Notes: generated by a model from the sequence alone, not told the origin. Counted from the stretch's first letter, positions 20,279-29,343 are shown. The stretch: 64,000 nucleotides of DNA from Agromyces protaetiae (GCF_004135405.1 NZ_CP035491.1:3224001-3288000); one strand, 5' to 3'. A program made the numbers and translations.

Positions 20279-21684
20279 CCGACCGGTTCGTCCAGGTCGA
20301 CGCAGTGCTCGCGGCTGGTCGCGCCGGTCTTGCCGGCCCGTGCGACCCTGACGCTCGCGCACACCCGGTCGAGGCCGGACGCGTCGACGAGGTACACGGT
20401 CGCGCGCTGCGCCGGGGCGACGGCGTCGTCGACCGTCACGAGATAGGTGTCGCCCGACGCGATCCCGGGGTCGTCCCAGGTGAACGCGACGGTGTCGCCG
20501 TCGATCTCGGCGCGGAGCTCTCCGACCGTGGGGATGCCGTTCCACGGCGCGATGGCGACGACGACCGCGGTCGCGACGACGGCGACGAGGGCGACCGCGG
20601 CCGCCGACACGGCCCAGACCCGGCGGAGTGCGGCGGCCGACCGCGTGCGTGCGCTCGCCGAGCGCTCGGACGGGCGCACTTCGGGCGTCGAGGCGACGGC
20701 GACGGAGTGTGCGGCGGCGCGACGTCGGCGGCGAGGCACGTGCACGGCTTCGGTCGGCGCTCCGACGACGCGCGTGCGGTCGTCGAGGTCGGCGCCGAAT
20801 CCGTCGGCCCACTCGTCGACGACCGCGTCGATCGGGGTCTGACGGAGCGAGAGCTCCTCCTCGACCGCCTGGAGGTCGCGCGCGAACTCGAGGGCGCTCG
20901 CAGGGCGGTCTTCGGGGCGGCGGCTCATCGCGCGCTGCAGCGCCTGCTCGAGGCTCGCTGGGACGTCGGGGCGACCGATGGGCGGCGGCTTTGCCCGCGA
21001 AATGCGGGCGACGAGCGCCGCGGATCCGTTGTCGCCTCCCTCGACCTCGAACGGGCTCCGCCCCGCGAGGAGGGAGTAGACGGTGGCGCCGAGCGACCAG
21101 ACCTCGCTCGCGACCCCTGCCGGCGCGTCTTCGCGCAGCACTTCGGGCGCCGACCACGGGATGGAGAGCCCGACCGAGGCGGTGCGTTCGGCTTCGGCGA
21201 GCGTCGCGGCGATGCCGAAGTCGCTGAGGACGGGGTGTCCGAACGCGGTCGTCAGGATGTTCGACGGCTTGATGTCCCGGTGCAGCACGCCTTCGCGGTG
21301 CGCCGTTTCGGCGGCGCTCGCGATGCGGACGCCGGTTTCGAGCGCTTCGGCGAGCGGGAGAGGGGTGATGCGGTAGCGCTGCGCGAGCGCGGCGTGGCAG
21401 TACTCCATGACGAGATACGGTCTGCCGTCGGCGGCGACGCCTGCCTGGTAGACGGTGAGGATCGACGGATGGCTCGCGAGGCGCGCCATGTGGTTGACCT
21501 CGGCCTGGAACATCCGCCGCACGTCGTCGCTCGCGACCTCGGCGAGCAGCACCTTGACCGCGACGAGCCGACGCGGCATGTTCTGCTCGTAGAGGTGCAC
21601 GTCGGCGAAGCCGCCCGACCCGAGCACGCGCACGAAGGCGAAGCCGGGCAGGTTCGGCGGCGTGGCCGGAAGTCGCCTCGACAC
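20275..21684 (-). CDS. Transmembrane Ser/Thr protein kinase, PknB/Pkb2 type
   Basis: Hanks-type kinase (469 aa). Glycine loop VLGSGGFADVHL, catalytic Lys in LVAVKVLL (about 44), HRDIKPSN with catalytic Asp near 137, DFG near 155, and WSAPEVL: all catalytic residues are present. After an arginine-rich linker, one helix (about 357-379, AVALVAVVATAVVVAIAP) leads to a roughly 90-residue outside domain that looks FN3-like (VAFTWDDP). It lacks the PASTA repeats of PknB. The GTG at 21684 follows GGGGAGG, though with a short spacer. A TTG at 21735 would sit right next to the -10 at 21744-21749, which argues against it. The giant repeat protein follows with an ATGA overlap and is a likely partner. Confidence 0.88.
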   Translation of the reverse strand: MSRRLPATPPNLPGFAFVRVLGSGGFADVHLYEQNMPRRLVAVKVLLAEVASDDVRRMFQAEVNHMARLASHPSILTVYQAGVAADGRPYLVMEYCHAALAQRYRITPLPLAEALETGVRIASAAETAHREGVLHRDIKPSNILTTAFGHPVLSDFGIAATLAEAERTASVGLSIPWSAPEVLREDAPAGVASEVWSLGATVYSLLAGRSPFEVEGGDNGSAALVARISRAKPPPIGRPDVPASLEQALQRAMSRRPEDRPASALEFARDLQAVEEELSLRQTPIDAVVDEWADGFGADLDDRTRVVGAPTEAVHVPRRRRRAAAHSVAVASTPEVRPSERSASARTRSAAALRRVWAVSAAAVALVAVVATAVVVAIAPWNGIPTVGELRAEIDGDTVAFTWDDPGIASGDTYLVTVDDAVAPAQRATVYLVDASGLDRVCASVRVARAGKTGATSREHCVDLDEPVG

Positions 21685-21743
21685 GATCCTCCCCAGCGGT
21701 CTGCGGGGCGCGCGGCCTGGGTGGGCCGTCGCCAAGTGGGTCT

Positions 21744-21749
21744 ATTGTA
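21744..21749 (-). promoter_or_regulatory. Possible -10 element before the kinase gene
   Basis: TACAAT on the minus strand, about 60 bases before the kinase GTG, in an otherwise GC-rich 92-base gap after the phosphatase gene. No good -35 box was found, so this is a tentative internal promoter. Confidence 0.35.
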
Positions 21750-21776
21750 CGGACGTTCGCCGCGACCCAGGTCGGG

Positions 21777-22595
21777 TCAGCTCTCGGATGCCTCGGACTG
21801 GGGGCCCTGCACCGCGATGACGTCGACGACGACGACGGTCACGTTGTCGCGGCCGCCGTTGCCGAGCGCCGCGTCGACGAGTGCGCGTGCGGCGCGTTCG
21901 GCCTTCGGGTTGGAGAGGAGGAAGTGCCGGATGCCGTACGGGGTGAGCTCTTTCGTGAGTCCGTCGGAGCACACGAGCAGGCGCATGCCGGGTTCGATCG
22001 CGATCGCCCGGTAGTCGGGCAGCGGCGGTTCGTGGAACCCGACCGCGCGCGTGATGACGTTGGAGTGCGGGTGCGTGTCGGCTTCTTCGCGCGTGATCTG
22101 GCCCGCGTCGACGAGTTCTTGCACGACGGAGTGGTCGACCGTGAGTTGCTCGAGCACGCCGCCCACGACCCGGTAGACGCGCGAGTCGCCGATGTTGAAG
22201 ACGATCCACGCGGGTTCGCCCGAAACCTCGGAGAGGGCGATGCCCGTGACGGTCGTGCCGCTGCCTTCGTCGGTGACGCCTTTGCCGCGGCCCATGTCGG
22301 CGACGGCCCGCTCGAGCGCGTCGTCGATCTCGGCGGTGCCGATCGAGACCCGGCCGCCGTGCTCGGCGAGTCGGGTGACCACCGCTGCGCTCGCGAAGTC
22401 GCCCGCGGCGTGGCCGCCCATGCCGTCGGCGACGGCGAAGATGGGCGGTTGGGCGACGAAGCTGTCTTCGTTGACCTCCCGCCGGAGTCCGGTGTGGGTG
22501 ACCGCGGCCCACGCCAGCCGCACTTCGGCGCCGCTCGGCAGCGTGACCCCGTAGCGGGGGTTGCCGTTGCCGATCTGCGTCACGCCGGGGCCCAT
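21777..22595 (-). CDS. PP2C-family protein phosphatase
   Basis: Metal-dependent Ser/Thr phosphatase (272 aa), cytosolic, expected to reverse the kinase in the same cluster. All key PP2C motifs are visible: NEDSF, AVADGMGGHAAG (metal-binding Asp), SGTTVTG, NIGDSRVYR, VDHSVVQELVDAG, LLVCSDGL and GGRDNVTVV. No membrane segment, unlike PstP of mycobacteria. The ATG at 22595 lies inside the end of the upstream FHA gene (16-base overlap), with no clear ribosome-binding site, so coupling is likely. A slightly later start cannot be excluded. Confidence 0.92.
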   Translation of the reverse strand: MGPGVTQIGNGNPRYGVTLPSGAEVRLAWAAVTHTGLRREVNEDSFVAQPPIFAVADGMGGHAAGDFASAAVVTRLAEHGGRVSIGTAEIDDALERAVADMGRGKGVTDEGSGTTVTGIALSEVSGEPAWIVFNIGDSRVYRVVGGVLEQLTVDHSVVQELVDAGQITREEADTHPHSNVITRAVGFHEPPLPDYRAIAIEPGMRLLVCSDGLTKELTPYGIRHFLLSNPKAERAARALVDAALGNGGRDNVTVVVVDVIAVQGPQSEASES

Positions 22596-23503
22596 CTGTT
22601 CGGGAGCGCTCGATCATCCTGGGGAGGGAGGATCTCGACGATGGTATCGCTTCCGAGATCGAGGGCGGTGCCCGGCACGACGACGATCGACTCGCCCGTC
22701 CGCATCCGCCGGGTTCCTGCGGCGGTCCTGAGCACGGTGCCGTTGGTCGATCGGAGGTCGGTCGCGACGAGCCGGGACCCCTCGCGGCGGAGTTCGAGGT
22801 GCGTGGCCGACACCTCGGCGGCCTCCCGGCCGACGGAGACGAGACGGACCGGGCCCGTGGCCCCGTTGGGCCGCTGAGGACTGCGCCCGATGCGGACGAT
22901 CCCGGCGACCTCGATCGCGTCACCGTCGCCGATCCGGAACCGCGGCGCGAGCCGGGGCTCGGGCTCCGCGTCGGACGACGCCGCCCATCCGCTCGGCTCG
23001 TCCTCAGGCGCGTTCGTGACCGGGTCGGACGCCTGCCATGCGACGCTCGTCGCACGGACGACCCCCGATCTGCGCCCGACCGCGAACCCGCCGCCCAGGA
23101 GGTCGAGCGCGTCGAGGGAGCTCCCGGCGCCGCCGATCCGCAACGCCGTCACATCGCGGAACTCCGCGAGGTGCCACGGCGTGATGCCCTTGGAGTCGAG
23201 CCGGCGCCGCCCTCCGGGCGAGGCGAGGTCGACCGCGCCCTCGCCGCGCACGACGACCGTGATCGGGCCGCCTTCGGGCGGCCACCACACGAGTCCGAAC
23301 GAGGCGACGCCCGAGGCGCCGAGCGGGATGCAGCCGACGATCCCTTCGAGGGTCGCCCGGTCGTCCGTCGCGGCGGCGGTGAGCGCGGCCATCGCGTGGT
23401 CGGGCGCGGGTGAATCGAGCGCGACGATGAACCGGGTGCCGACGACGACGTCCCAGACGCCCGCGCCCGACTCGCGCGCGCCTCGCACGATCCCATCGAC
23501 CAT
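22580..23503 (-). CDS. FHA domain protein, first gene of the cluster
   Basis: A 307-aa protein whose C-terminal 100 residues form an FHA phosphothreonine-binding domain (IVRIGRSP, SATHLELR, DLRSTNGTV). The first 180 residues are a soluble region I do not recognise (GIVGCIPLGASGVASFGLVWW). It heads the cluster, overlapping the phosphatase gene. The ATG at 23503 is chosen because codons before it read as shadow sequence; the open frame reaches 23569. Divergent to the Lrp-type gene, so the promoter lies in 23504-23658. As an FHA protein beside a kinase and phosphatase it is a probable phospho-reader. Confidence 0.8.
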   Translation of the reverse strand: MVDGIVRGARESGAGVWDVVVGTRFIVALDSPAPDHAMAALTAAATDDRATLEGIVGCIPLGASGVASFGLVWWPPEGGPITVVVRGEGAVDLASPGGRRRLDSKGITPWHLAEFRDVTALRIGGAGSSLDALDLLGGGFAVGRRSGVVRATSVAWQASDPVTNAPEDEPSGWAASSDAEPEPRLAPRFRIGDGDAIEVAGIVRIGRSPQRPNGATGPVRLVSVGREAAEVSATHLELRREGSRLVATDLRSTNGTVLRTAAGTRRMRTGESIVVVPGTALDLGSDTIVEILPPQDDRALPNRWAPA

Positions 23504-23658
23504 GTCGCCAAGTCTGGCATCGACGCGCGGTCCCGTCGTCCCGCATCGACGGCGACGGATGCCTCGCACGCGCGCCGTTCCGACGAAATCGTCAGTCGAG
23601 ATGCATGCAGACGACGGAATCCCTTGCCCGAGACATCCGCGACTGTCACAATCAGGCC

Positions 23659-24138
23659 ATGGCGCCCCACTCGCGTTCCCTGCAACGTCCGGTGCAGCTC
23701 GACGACGTCTCGAAGGCCATCATCGAGCAGCTCCAGGCCGACGGGCGGCGTTCGTACGCCGACATCGGCAAGGCCGTCGGCCTCTCCGAGGCCGCCGTGC
23801 GTCAGCGCGTGCAGCGGCTCACCGAGGCCGGAGTCATGCAGATCGTCGCGGTGACCGATCCGATGCAGCTCGGGTTCACCCGTCAGGCGATGATCGGCGT
23901 GCGCGCCGCAGGCGACACGCGTCGGCTCGCCGAAGAGCTCGCGGAGATCCCCGAGATCGACTACGTCGTCCTCACGGCCGGCAGCTTCGACGTGCTCGCC
24001 GAGGTCGTCTGCGAGGACGACGACCAGTTGCTCGAGCTCTTGAACGAACGCATCCGCGCCCTCGACGGCGTGCAGACGACCGAGACGTTCGTCTACCTCA
24101 AGCTGCAGAAGCAGTTCTACAACTGGGGCACGCGCTGA
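23659..24138 (+). CDS. Lrp/AsnC-family transcriptional regulator
   Basis: A 159-aa feast/famine regulator. Residues about 15-60 form the winged helix-turn-helix (AIIEQLQADGRRSYADIGKAVG, then AAVRQRVQRL). The C-terminal ligand-binding domain contains DYVVLTAGSFDVLAEVVCED, the RAM glycine-rich signature. It precedes the aminotransferase by 28 bases and probably controls it in response to an amino acid or amine. ATG 23659 follows an AGG; an upstream in-frame ATG at 23605 is possible but has no ribosome-binding site. Regulated genes may include the divergent cluster, though no operator could be defined. Confidence 0.87.
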   Translation: MAPHSRSLQRPVQLDDVSKAIIEQLQADGRRSYADIGKAVGLSEAAVRQRVQRLTEAGVMQIVAVTDPMQLGFTRQAMIGVRAAGDTRRLAEELAEIPEIDYVVLTAGSFDVLAEVVCEDDDQLLELLNERIRALDGVQTTETFVYLKLQKQFYNWGTR

Positions 24139-24166
24139 AGCGCGGCCCGCGACGGGAAGGCACTCG

Positions 24167-25549
24167 ATGACCGGACGGATCCAGGACGACGGGACCCTCC
24201 AGCAGATGGCGAAAGACCATCTGTGGATGCATTTCGCCCGCCAGTCGACGATGGAGCAGGGGGTTCCCGTCATCGTGCGGGGCGAGGGCCACCACATCTT
24301 CGACATCCACGGCAAGCGCTACTTCGACGGGCTCGCGGGGCTCTTCGTCGTGAACGCCGGGCACGGGCGCAAGCGGCTCGCCGAGGCCGCGGCGAAGCAG
24401 GCCGAGCAGCTCGCGTTCTTCCCGATCTGGTCGTATGCGCATCCCGCGGCGATCGAACTCGCCGACCGGCTCGCAGGCTACGCGCCGGGCGCGCTCAACC
24501 ATGTGTTCTTCTCGACGGGCGGCGGCGAGGCGGTCGAGACGGCCTTCAAGCTCGCGAAGTACTACTGGAAGCTCCAGGGCAGGCCCACCAAGCACAAGGT
24601 CATCTCGCGCGCGGTCGCCTACCACGGCACGCCGCAGGGCGCCCTCGCGATCACGGGCATCCCGGCCATGAAAGAGATGTTCGAGCCCGTGACGCCGGGC
24701 GGGTTCCGAGTGCCGAACACGAACATCTACCGCGCCGCCGAGGCGGGCGCGCCGACCGACCCCGAGGCGTTCGGGCGGTGGGCGGCCGACCGCATCGAGG
24801 AGATGATCCTCTTCGAGGGCCCCGAGACGGTCGCCGCGGTCTTCCTCGAGCCCGTCCAGAACTCGGGCGGATGCTTCCCGCCGCCGCCGGGCTACTTCCA
24901 GCGTGTGCGCGAGATCTGCGACCGGCACGACGTGCTCCTCGTCTCGGATGAGGTGATCTGCGCGTTCGGCCGCATCGGGCACATGTTCGCGTGCGACGCG
25001 TACGGCTACGAGCCCGACATGATCACGTGCGCGAAGGCCATGACGAGCGGGTACTCCCCCATCGGCGCCACGATCGTCTCCGATCGTCTCTACGAGCCGT
25101 TCTCGAAGGGCAGCACGAGCTTCTCCCACGGCTACACGTTCGGCGGGCATCCCGTGTCGGCGGCCGTCGCGCTCGAGAACCTCGACATCTTCGAGGAAGA
25201 AGGGCTCAACGAGCGCGTGCGCGAGAACTCGCCGCTCTTCCGCGCCGAGCTCGAGAAGCTCCTCGACCTCCCGATCGTCGGTGACGTGCGCGGCGACGGC
25301 TACTTCTTCGGCATCGAGCTCGTCAAAGACAAGGCCACGCGCGAGACCTTCGACGAAGACGAGTCCGAGCGACTGCTCCGCGGCTTCCTCTCGAAGGCGC
25401 TCTTCGACGCCGGCCTCTACTGCCGCGCCGACGACCGCGGCGACCCCGTCATCCAGCTCGCGCCGCCGCTCACGATCGGGCCCGCCGAGTTCCAGGAGAT
25501 CGAGCAGATCCTCCGGAGCGTCTTGACCGAAGCGTCGAACCGGCTCTGA
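24167..25549 (+). CDS. Class III aminotransferase, putrescine/beta-alanine type
   Basis: PLP enzyme (460 aa) of the omega-amino acid:pyruvate transaminase branch. Seen: the N-terminal HLWMHFARQSTMEQ, FSTGGGEAVETAFKLA, AYHGTPQGALA, LLVSDEVICAFGRIG with the PLP-binding Asp, and the Schiff-base lysine in TCAKAMTSGYSPIGA. This N-terminus is typical of the SpuC-like putrescine--pyruvate aminotransferases, so a role in putrescine degradation is likely, supported by the oxidoreductase one base downstream and by the nearby transporter and GabT. Beta-alanine or other omega-amines remain possible. ATG 24167 follows GGGAAGG. Confidence 0.87.
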   Translation: MTGRIQDDGTLQQMAKDHLWMHFARQSTMEQGVPVIVRGEGHHIFDIHGKRYFDGLAGLFVVNAGHGRKRLAEAAAKQAEQLAFFPIWSYAHPAAIELADRLAGYAPGALNHVFFSTGGGEAVETAFKLAKYYWKLQGRPTKHKVISRAVAYHGTPQGALAITGIPAMKEMFEPVTPGGFRVPNTNIYRAAEAGAPTDPEAFGRWAADRIEEMILFEGPETVAAVFLEPVQNSGGCFPPPPGYFQRVREICDRHDVLLVSDEVICAFGRIGHMFACDAYGYEPDMITCAKAMTSGYSPIGATIVSDRLYEPFSKGSTSFSHGYTFGGHPVSAAVALENLDIFEEEGLNERVRENSPLFRAELEKLLDLPIVGDVRGDGYFFGIELVKDKATRETFDEDESERLLRGFLSKALFDAGLYCRADDRGDPVIQLAPPLTIGPAEFQEIEQILRSVLTEASNRL

Positions 25550-25550
25550 G

Positions 25551-27032
25551 GTGGGTCGCGTCCCGACGAACGGCGCGGATGCCTCGACCGAGCGTGCGCG
25601 CCGCGCGAGCTTCTGGCTCGACGACCTCGTGGTCTCGGGGCTCGACGAACTCCGCCCGCGCCCGTCGCTCACGACCGACCTCCACGTCGACGTATGCCTC
25701 GTCGGCGGGGGCCTGACGGCGCTCTGGACGGCGTACTCGCTCGCGAAGGCCGACCCGTCGCTCCGCATCGCCGTGCTCGAACGCGAGATCGCGGGCTTCG
25801 GGGCGTCGGGGCGGAACGGCGGGTGGTGCTCGGCGCTGTTCCCCCGTTCGACGGCTTCGCTCGAACGCACCCACGGCCGCGACGCCGCGGTCGCGATGCG
25901 CCGGGCGATGATCGATACGGTCGACGAGGTCGGGCGGGTCGCCGCGGCCGAGGGGATCGACTGCGACTTCGTGCGCGGCGGCACGGTGCTCTTCGCGCGC
26001 TCCGCCGTGCAAGATGTGGCGGCACGGGCCGAGGTCGACGAGGCGACGCGGTTCGGCGTCGACCGGCTCGAGTACTGGAACGCCGACGAGGTCGGACGAC
26101 GGTTCGGCGTCCGCGGGATCGCCGGCCACGAGACATCCGCCGCCTTCGATCCCGCGTGCGCGCGCGTGCACCCGGGCAAGCTCGTGCGCGGCCTCGCCCG
26201 CGTCGTCGAATCGCTCGGCGTCCTGCTGTTCGAACGCACCGAGGTGCTCGACTGGACGGCGGGACAGGTCAGGTTCCGGGCGCTGGGCGACGGCGGCGGA
26301 AGCGGCGTCGATGACGGCACTGCGGGGCCACACGGCACCGTGCGCGCGCGGCATGTGATCATCGCGACCGAGGGCTACGGCCCGGCGCTCCCGCGCGTGC
26401 GCCGACGCATCCTGCCGCTCTACTCGCTCATGATCGCGACCGAACCGCTCCCCGAGTCGGTGTGGCGCGACATCGGGATCGAGCACGGGCAGACCTTCAG
26501 CGACTACCGGCACCTCCTCGTCTACGGGCAGCGCACGGCCGATGACCGGTTCGCGTTCGGCGGGCGCGGTGCGGCCTATCACTGGGGCAGTGCGGTCTCC
26601 CCCGACTACGAGCGCGTCGATCGCGTGTTCGCGCACCTGCGGAACGCGCTCGACGACCTCTTCCCCGCCGCCAGGGATGCGCGCGTCACGCACCGCTGGG
26701 GCGGCCCGCTCGGGGTCGCACGGGACTGGCACGCGACGGCGAGCTACAACCCGAAGACGGGCGTCGGATTCGCGGGCGGGTACGTCGGCGACGGCCTCTC
26801 GACGACGAACCTCGCGGGCCGCACGCTCGCCGACCTCGTGCTCGGTTGCGACAGCGCGCTCACGCGCCTGCCGTGGACGAATCACCGCTCGCCGCTCTGG
26901 GAGCCCGAGCCGTTCCGATTCGCGGGGGCGAACCTCGGTCTCCTCGGCACGACGCTCGCCGACGTCGAAGAACGCGTGACGCATCGGCCGTCGCTCATCG
27001 CGCGCGCGATCGGCCCGCTCGTCGGACACTGA
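25551..27032 (+). CDS. FAD-dependent amine oxidoreductase, PuuB/DAO type
   Basis: A 493-aa flavoprotein of the D-amino acid oxidase-like family, similar in layout to gamma-glutamylputrescine oxidase. The dinucleotide-binding motif VCLVGGGLTALWTAYSL lies near residue 46, GFGASGRNGGWCSALFP follows, then RARHVIIATEGYGPALP and the C-terminal FAD loop GGYVGDGLSTTNLAGR. It begins with GTG one base after the aminotransferase stop, so the two form an operon. Oxidative deamination of a polyamine or its derivative is inferred; no glutamate--putrescine ligase is present here, so the substrate may be free amine. Confidence 0.85.
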   Translation: MGRVPTNGADASTERARRASFWLDDLVVSGLDELRPRPSLTTDLHVDVCLVGGGLTALWTAYSLAKADPSLRIAVLEREIAGFGASGRNGGWCSALFPRSTASLERTHGRDAAVAMRRAMIDTVDEVGRVAAAEGIDCDFVRGGTVLFARSAVQDVAARAEVDEATRFGVDRLEYWNADEVGRRFGVRGIAGHETSAAFDPACARVHPGKLVRGLARVVESLGVLLFERTEVLDWTAGQVRFRALGDGGGSGVDDGTAGPHGTVRARHVIIATEGYGPALPRVRRRILPLYSLMIATEPLPESVWRDIGIEHGQTFSDYRHLLVYGQRTADDRFAFGGRGAAYHWGSAVSPDYERVDRVFAHLRNALDDLFPAARDARVTHRWGGPLGVARDWHATASYNPKTGVGFAGGYVGDGLSTTNLAGRTLADLVLGCDSALTRLPWTNHRSPLWEPEPFRFAGANLGLLGTTLADVEERVTHRPSLIARAIGPLVGH

Positions 27033-27066
27033 CTCCGCCGCCGTGCGCCGCCCGGAGCGCACCCGC

Positions 27067-28260
27067 TCACGCGGCCCGTCGGTCGGTCGGGGCCGTGAAC
27101 GCCCACTCGGGCAGCGCGCCCGAACCGAAGTACGCCGACAGCAGTGCCGTCATCGAGTGCTCGGGATCGATCGCCGCGCTCCGCTCGAGGAACGCCCACG
27201 CTGCCGAGCCGCGCCCGAGCGACCACGACAGCCACGCCGCGATGCACAGCGCCGGCGGGCGCTGCGCCTCGGGTGCGAGGGCGATCGCCCGCTTGACGTG
27301 CTCGAGGCCGCGCTCGACGCGCTCGACATCGGGACGTTCGCTCGTGAGTCCGAGCATCAGATTCGAGACGACGATGGTCGTGGCGAGTCCGCCTCCACCA
27401 CGACGGGTCTCGCGTCGGACGAAGTCGTCGACGGAGAGCCCGGCTTCCTCCGCCCTGTCGATGGTGTCGAACGCATCATCCATCGCGACCGCTCCGACCT
27501 CCTCGCCGAACCCGATCTGGAGCATCATCGCGTCGCGGATGGCCGGCCGCTCCGCGAGATGGACGAACCATGCGCTCGCCTCGGCTTCCGAGAGCGTCCA
27601 CACGAGCGACTCGTCCTTCCTCTCCGAACGGGCATCGCCGACCAGCCGCTCCACGAACGTCACGGGATCGGCTGCGTCGCCCAGACGGTCGAGCAGGCCG
27701 CCCGGCTCCTCGTCGACCAAGGCGAGCACGCGTGCGACCTCGGCAACTTCCTCGGGCCGCACCTCGGGCAGCTCGGCCGCCCCCTCAGGTGAAGCGATCC
27801 CGCGCCCGCGCAGCACGGGATGCGCGGCGGCCGGGCTCTCGTCGATGAGCGCGAGCGAACGCCCGGCTGCAGGCGTCCCGGCGTCGAGGAGCGACCCCCA
27901 CGCGTCGCGCGCGACACGCAGCACGTCGCGGACGTGGAACCCCGCGTCGTCGGCGCGATCGGCGACCCGGCGCAGCAACTCGCGCTCCCCTGCCGCCGCG
28001 GCGCCGCGATACCGCGCATCGGAATAGACGACGGGCACGAGTGCGTCGACGTCGGGGAGCCGGCACAGCATCGCGACGACCCGTTCGGCGAGCCGCTGCC
28101 GGTCGTCGACCTTCGCAGGCAGGTCGAATCGGATGACCCCCGCCGTGCGATTGCCCGAGAAGGCGACCGCGACGAGGGAACGCGCGGGTCGGTAGCCGGC
28201 GAGTGACGGAAGAAGGGCGAGGAAGTCGTGCGCCGCTTCGGCGCGGATGATGGTCGTCAT
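27067..28260 (-). CDS. DUF4192 domain protein
   Basis: A 397-aa actinobacterial protein of unknown function matching the DUF4192 pattern: FLALLPSLAGYRPARSLVAV at the start, GVIRFDLPAK, and the helical C-terminal half containing PPALCIAAWLSWSLGRGS and SMTALLSAYF. No signal peptide or helix. The ATG at 28260 is the natural family start. It is convergent with the oxidoreductase and stands alone, with 117 bases before it that hold no other gene. Confidence 0.85.
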   Translation of the reverse strand: MTTIIRAEAAHDFLALLPSLAGYRPARSLVAVAFSGNRTAGVIRFDLPAKVDDRQRLAERVVAMLCRLPDVDALVPVVYSDARYRGAAAAGERELLRRVADRADDAGFHVRDVLRVARDAWGSLLDAGTPAAGRSLALIDESPAAAHPVLRGRGIASPEGAAELPEVRPEEVAEVARVLALVDEEPGGLLDRLGDAADPVTFVERLVGDARSERKDESLVWTLSEAEASAWFVHLAERPAIRDAMMLQIGFGEEVGAVAMDDAFDTIDRAEEAGLSVDDFVRRETRRGGGGLATTIVVSNLMLGLTSERPDVERVERGLEHVKRAIALAPEAQRPPALCIAAWLSWSLGRGSAAWAFLERSAAIDPEHSMTALLSAYFGSGALPEWAFTAPTDRRAA

Positions 28261-28377
28261 GTCGCGAGCATGCCGCCGTGACATCCGCCGCTTCGTCCGT
28301 CGGAAGCCGAACGTGGACCGATTCCGCGACCGGCACGGTGTGGAGGACCGCTCGGTCGGACGACGCGCGACCGCGAC

Positions 28378-29343
28378 TCAGAACCCGGCGAAGATCTCCG
28401 AGATCTCGGCCTCCTCGGCGGCATCGGGCCGCCATGCCCCGGCCGCCGCGTTCTGCGCGATCTGCTCGGGCTTCGTCGCTCCCGCGATGACGCTCGAGAG
28501 CGCCGGCTGGGCGAGCAGCCACCCGAAGGTGGCCTCGAGCATCGTCACGCCGCGCTCGTCGCAGAACGCGCGGTAGCGATCCAGCACCTCCCACGGAGCA
28601 TCCGTCACGAGGTACTGCCGCTGGCGCATGATGCGCGTGTCGGCCGGGTTGTCATCGCGGCGGAACTTCCCGGTCAGGAGGCCGTTCTGCAGCGGGAAAT
28701 AGGGCAGGAACCCGAGGCCGAGATGCCGGACGGCCGGGAGCACCTCGCGCTCGACGCCGCGCCGGAGGAGGTTGTATTCGTCTTGTGCCGAGACGAAGTG
28801 GACGGCGCCCAGTTCGCGCGCGACGAACTCCGCCTCCGCGATCTGCCATGCCGGCAGGTTCGAGTGGCCGATATAGCGCACCTTGCCCTCGCGCACGAGC
28901 TCGTCGAGCGCCGCGATCGTTTCGGCGATCGGCGTGTTCGGGTCGGGCGTGTGGAGTTGGTACAGATCGATCCACTCGGTCTGCAGTCGGCGCAACGAGC
29001 CTTCGACGGCGAGACGGATGTATCGGCGCGAGCCTCTCGCGCCCCACGACGGCACCGGCGACGGGATCTGCGCGTGCCCGAACTTCGTGGCGATGACGAA
29101 CTCGTCGCGGCGGCCCCGGATCGCGTTGCCGAGGAGCGTCTCGCTGAGTCCGTATTCGCCACCGTAGATGTCGGCGGTATCGATGAACGTGACGCCCGCG
29201 TCGTGGGCGGCATCGACGACGGCGTTCGTGCCCTCTTGGGTCTCGGTCGCAGTGCCGACCCGGCCGAAGTTGTTGCCGCCGAGGCCCACCGCCGAGACGC
29301 GAAGGCCGCTGGAACCGAGGGAACGGTACTCGAGAGCGCTCAT
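28378..29343 (-). CDS. Aldo/keto reductase
   Basis: NADPH-dependent reductase (321 aa) of the TIM-barrel aldo/keto reductase family. Seen: VSAVGLGGNNFGR, the catalytic Asp and Tyr in DTADIYGGE, the Lys in VIATKFGH, the His region DLYQLHTPDP and the cofactor segment SVIAGATKPEQI. It resembles the bacterial YghZ/L-glyceraldehyde-phosphate reductase group; the actual substrate is not readable. ATG 29343, divergent from the alkyltransferase gene with a 143-base shared upstream region. Confidence 0.9.
   Translation of the reverse strand: MSALEYRSLGSSGLRVSAVGLGGNNFGRVGTATETQEGTNAVVDAAHDAGVTFIDTADIYGGEYGLSETLLGNAIRGRRDEFVIATKFGHAQIPSPVPSWGARGSRRYIRLAVEGSLRRLQTEWIDLYQLHTPDPNTPIAETIAALDELVREGKVRYIGHSNLPAWQIAEAEFVARELGAVHFVSAQDEYNLLRRGVEREVLPAVRHLGLGFLPYFPLQNGLLTGKFRRDDNPADTRIMRQRQYLVTDAPWEVLDRYRAFCDERGVTMLEATFGWLLAQPALSSVIAGATKPEQIAQNAAAGAWRPDAAEEAEISEIFAGF

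Noticed and set aside
20279..21157. N-terminal extension of the giant protein's frame to 21157
   Set aside because: Arginine-rich sequence overlapping the kinase gene in another frame; the ATGA overlap at 20278 and the helix shortly after it define the real start.
6198..23503. Calling the cluster a complete type VII secretion system
   Set aside because: Only an EccC-like ATPase is present; no WXG100, EccB, EccD or MycP genes are visible.
26842..28027. Plus-strand open frame over the DUF4192 gene
   Set aside because: Ser/Arg/Thr-rich antisense shadow; the minus-strand protein has clear family features.
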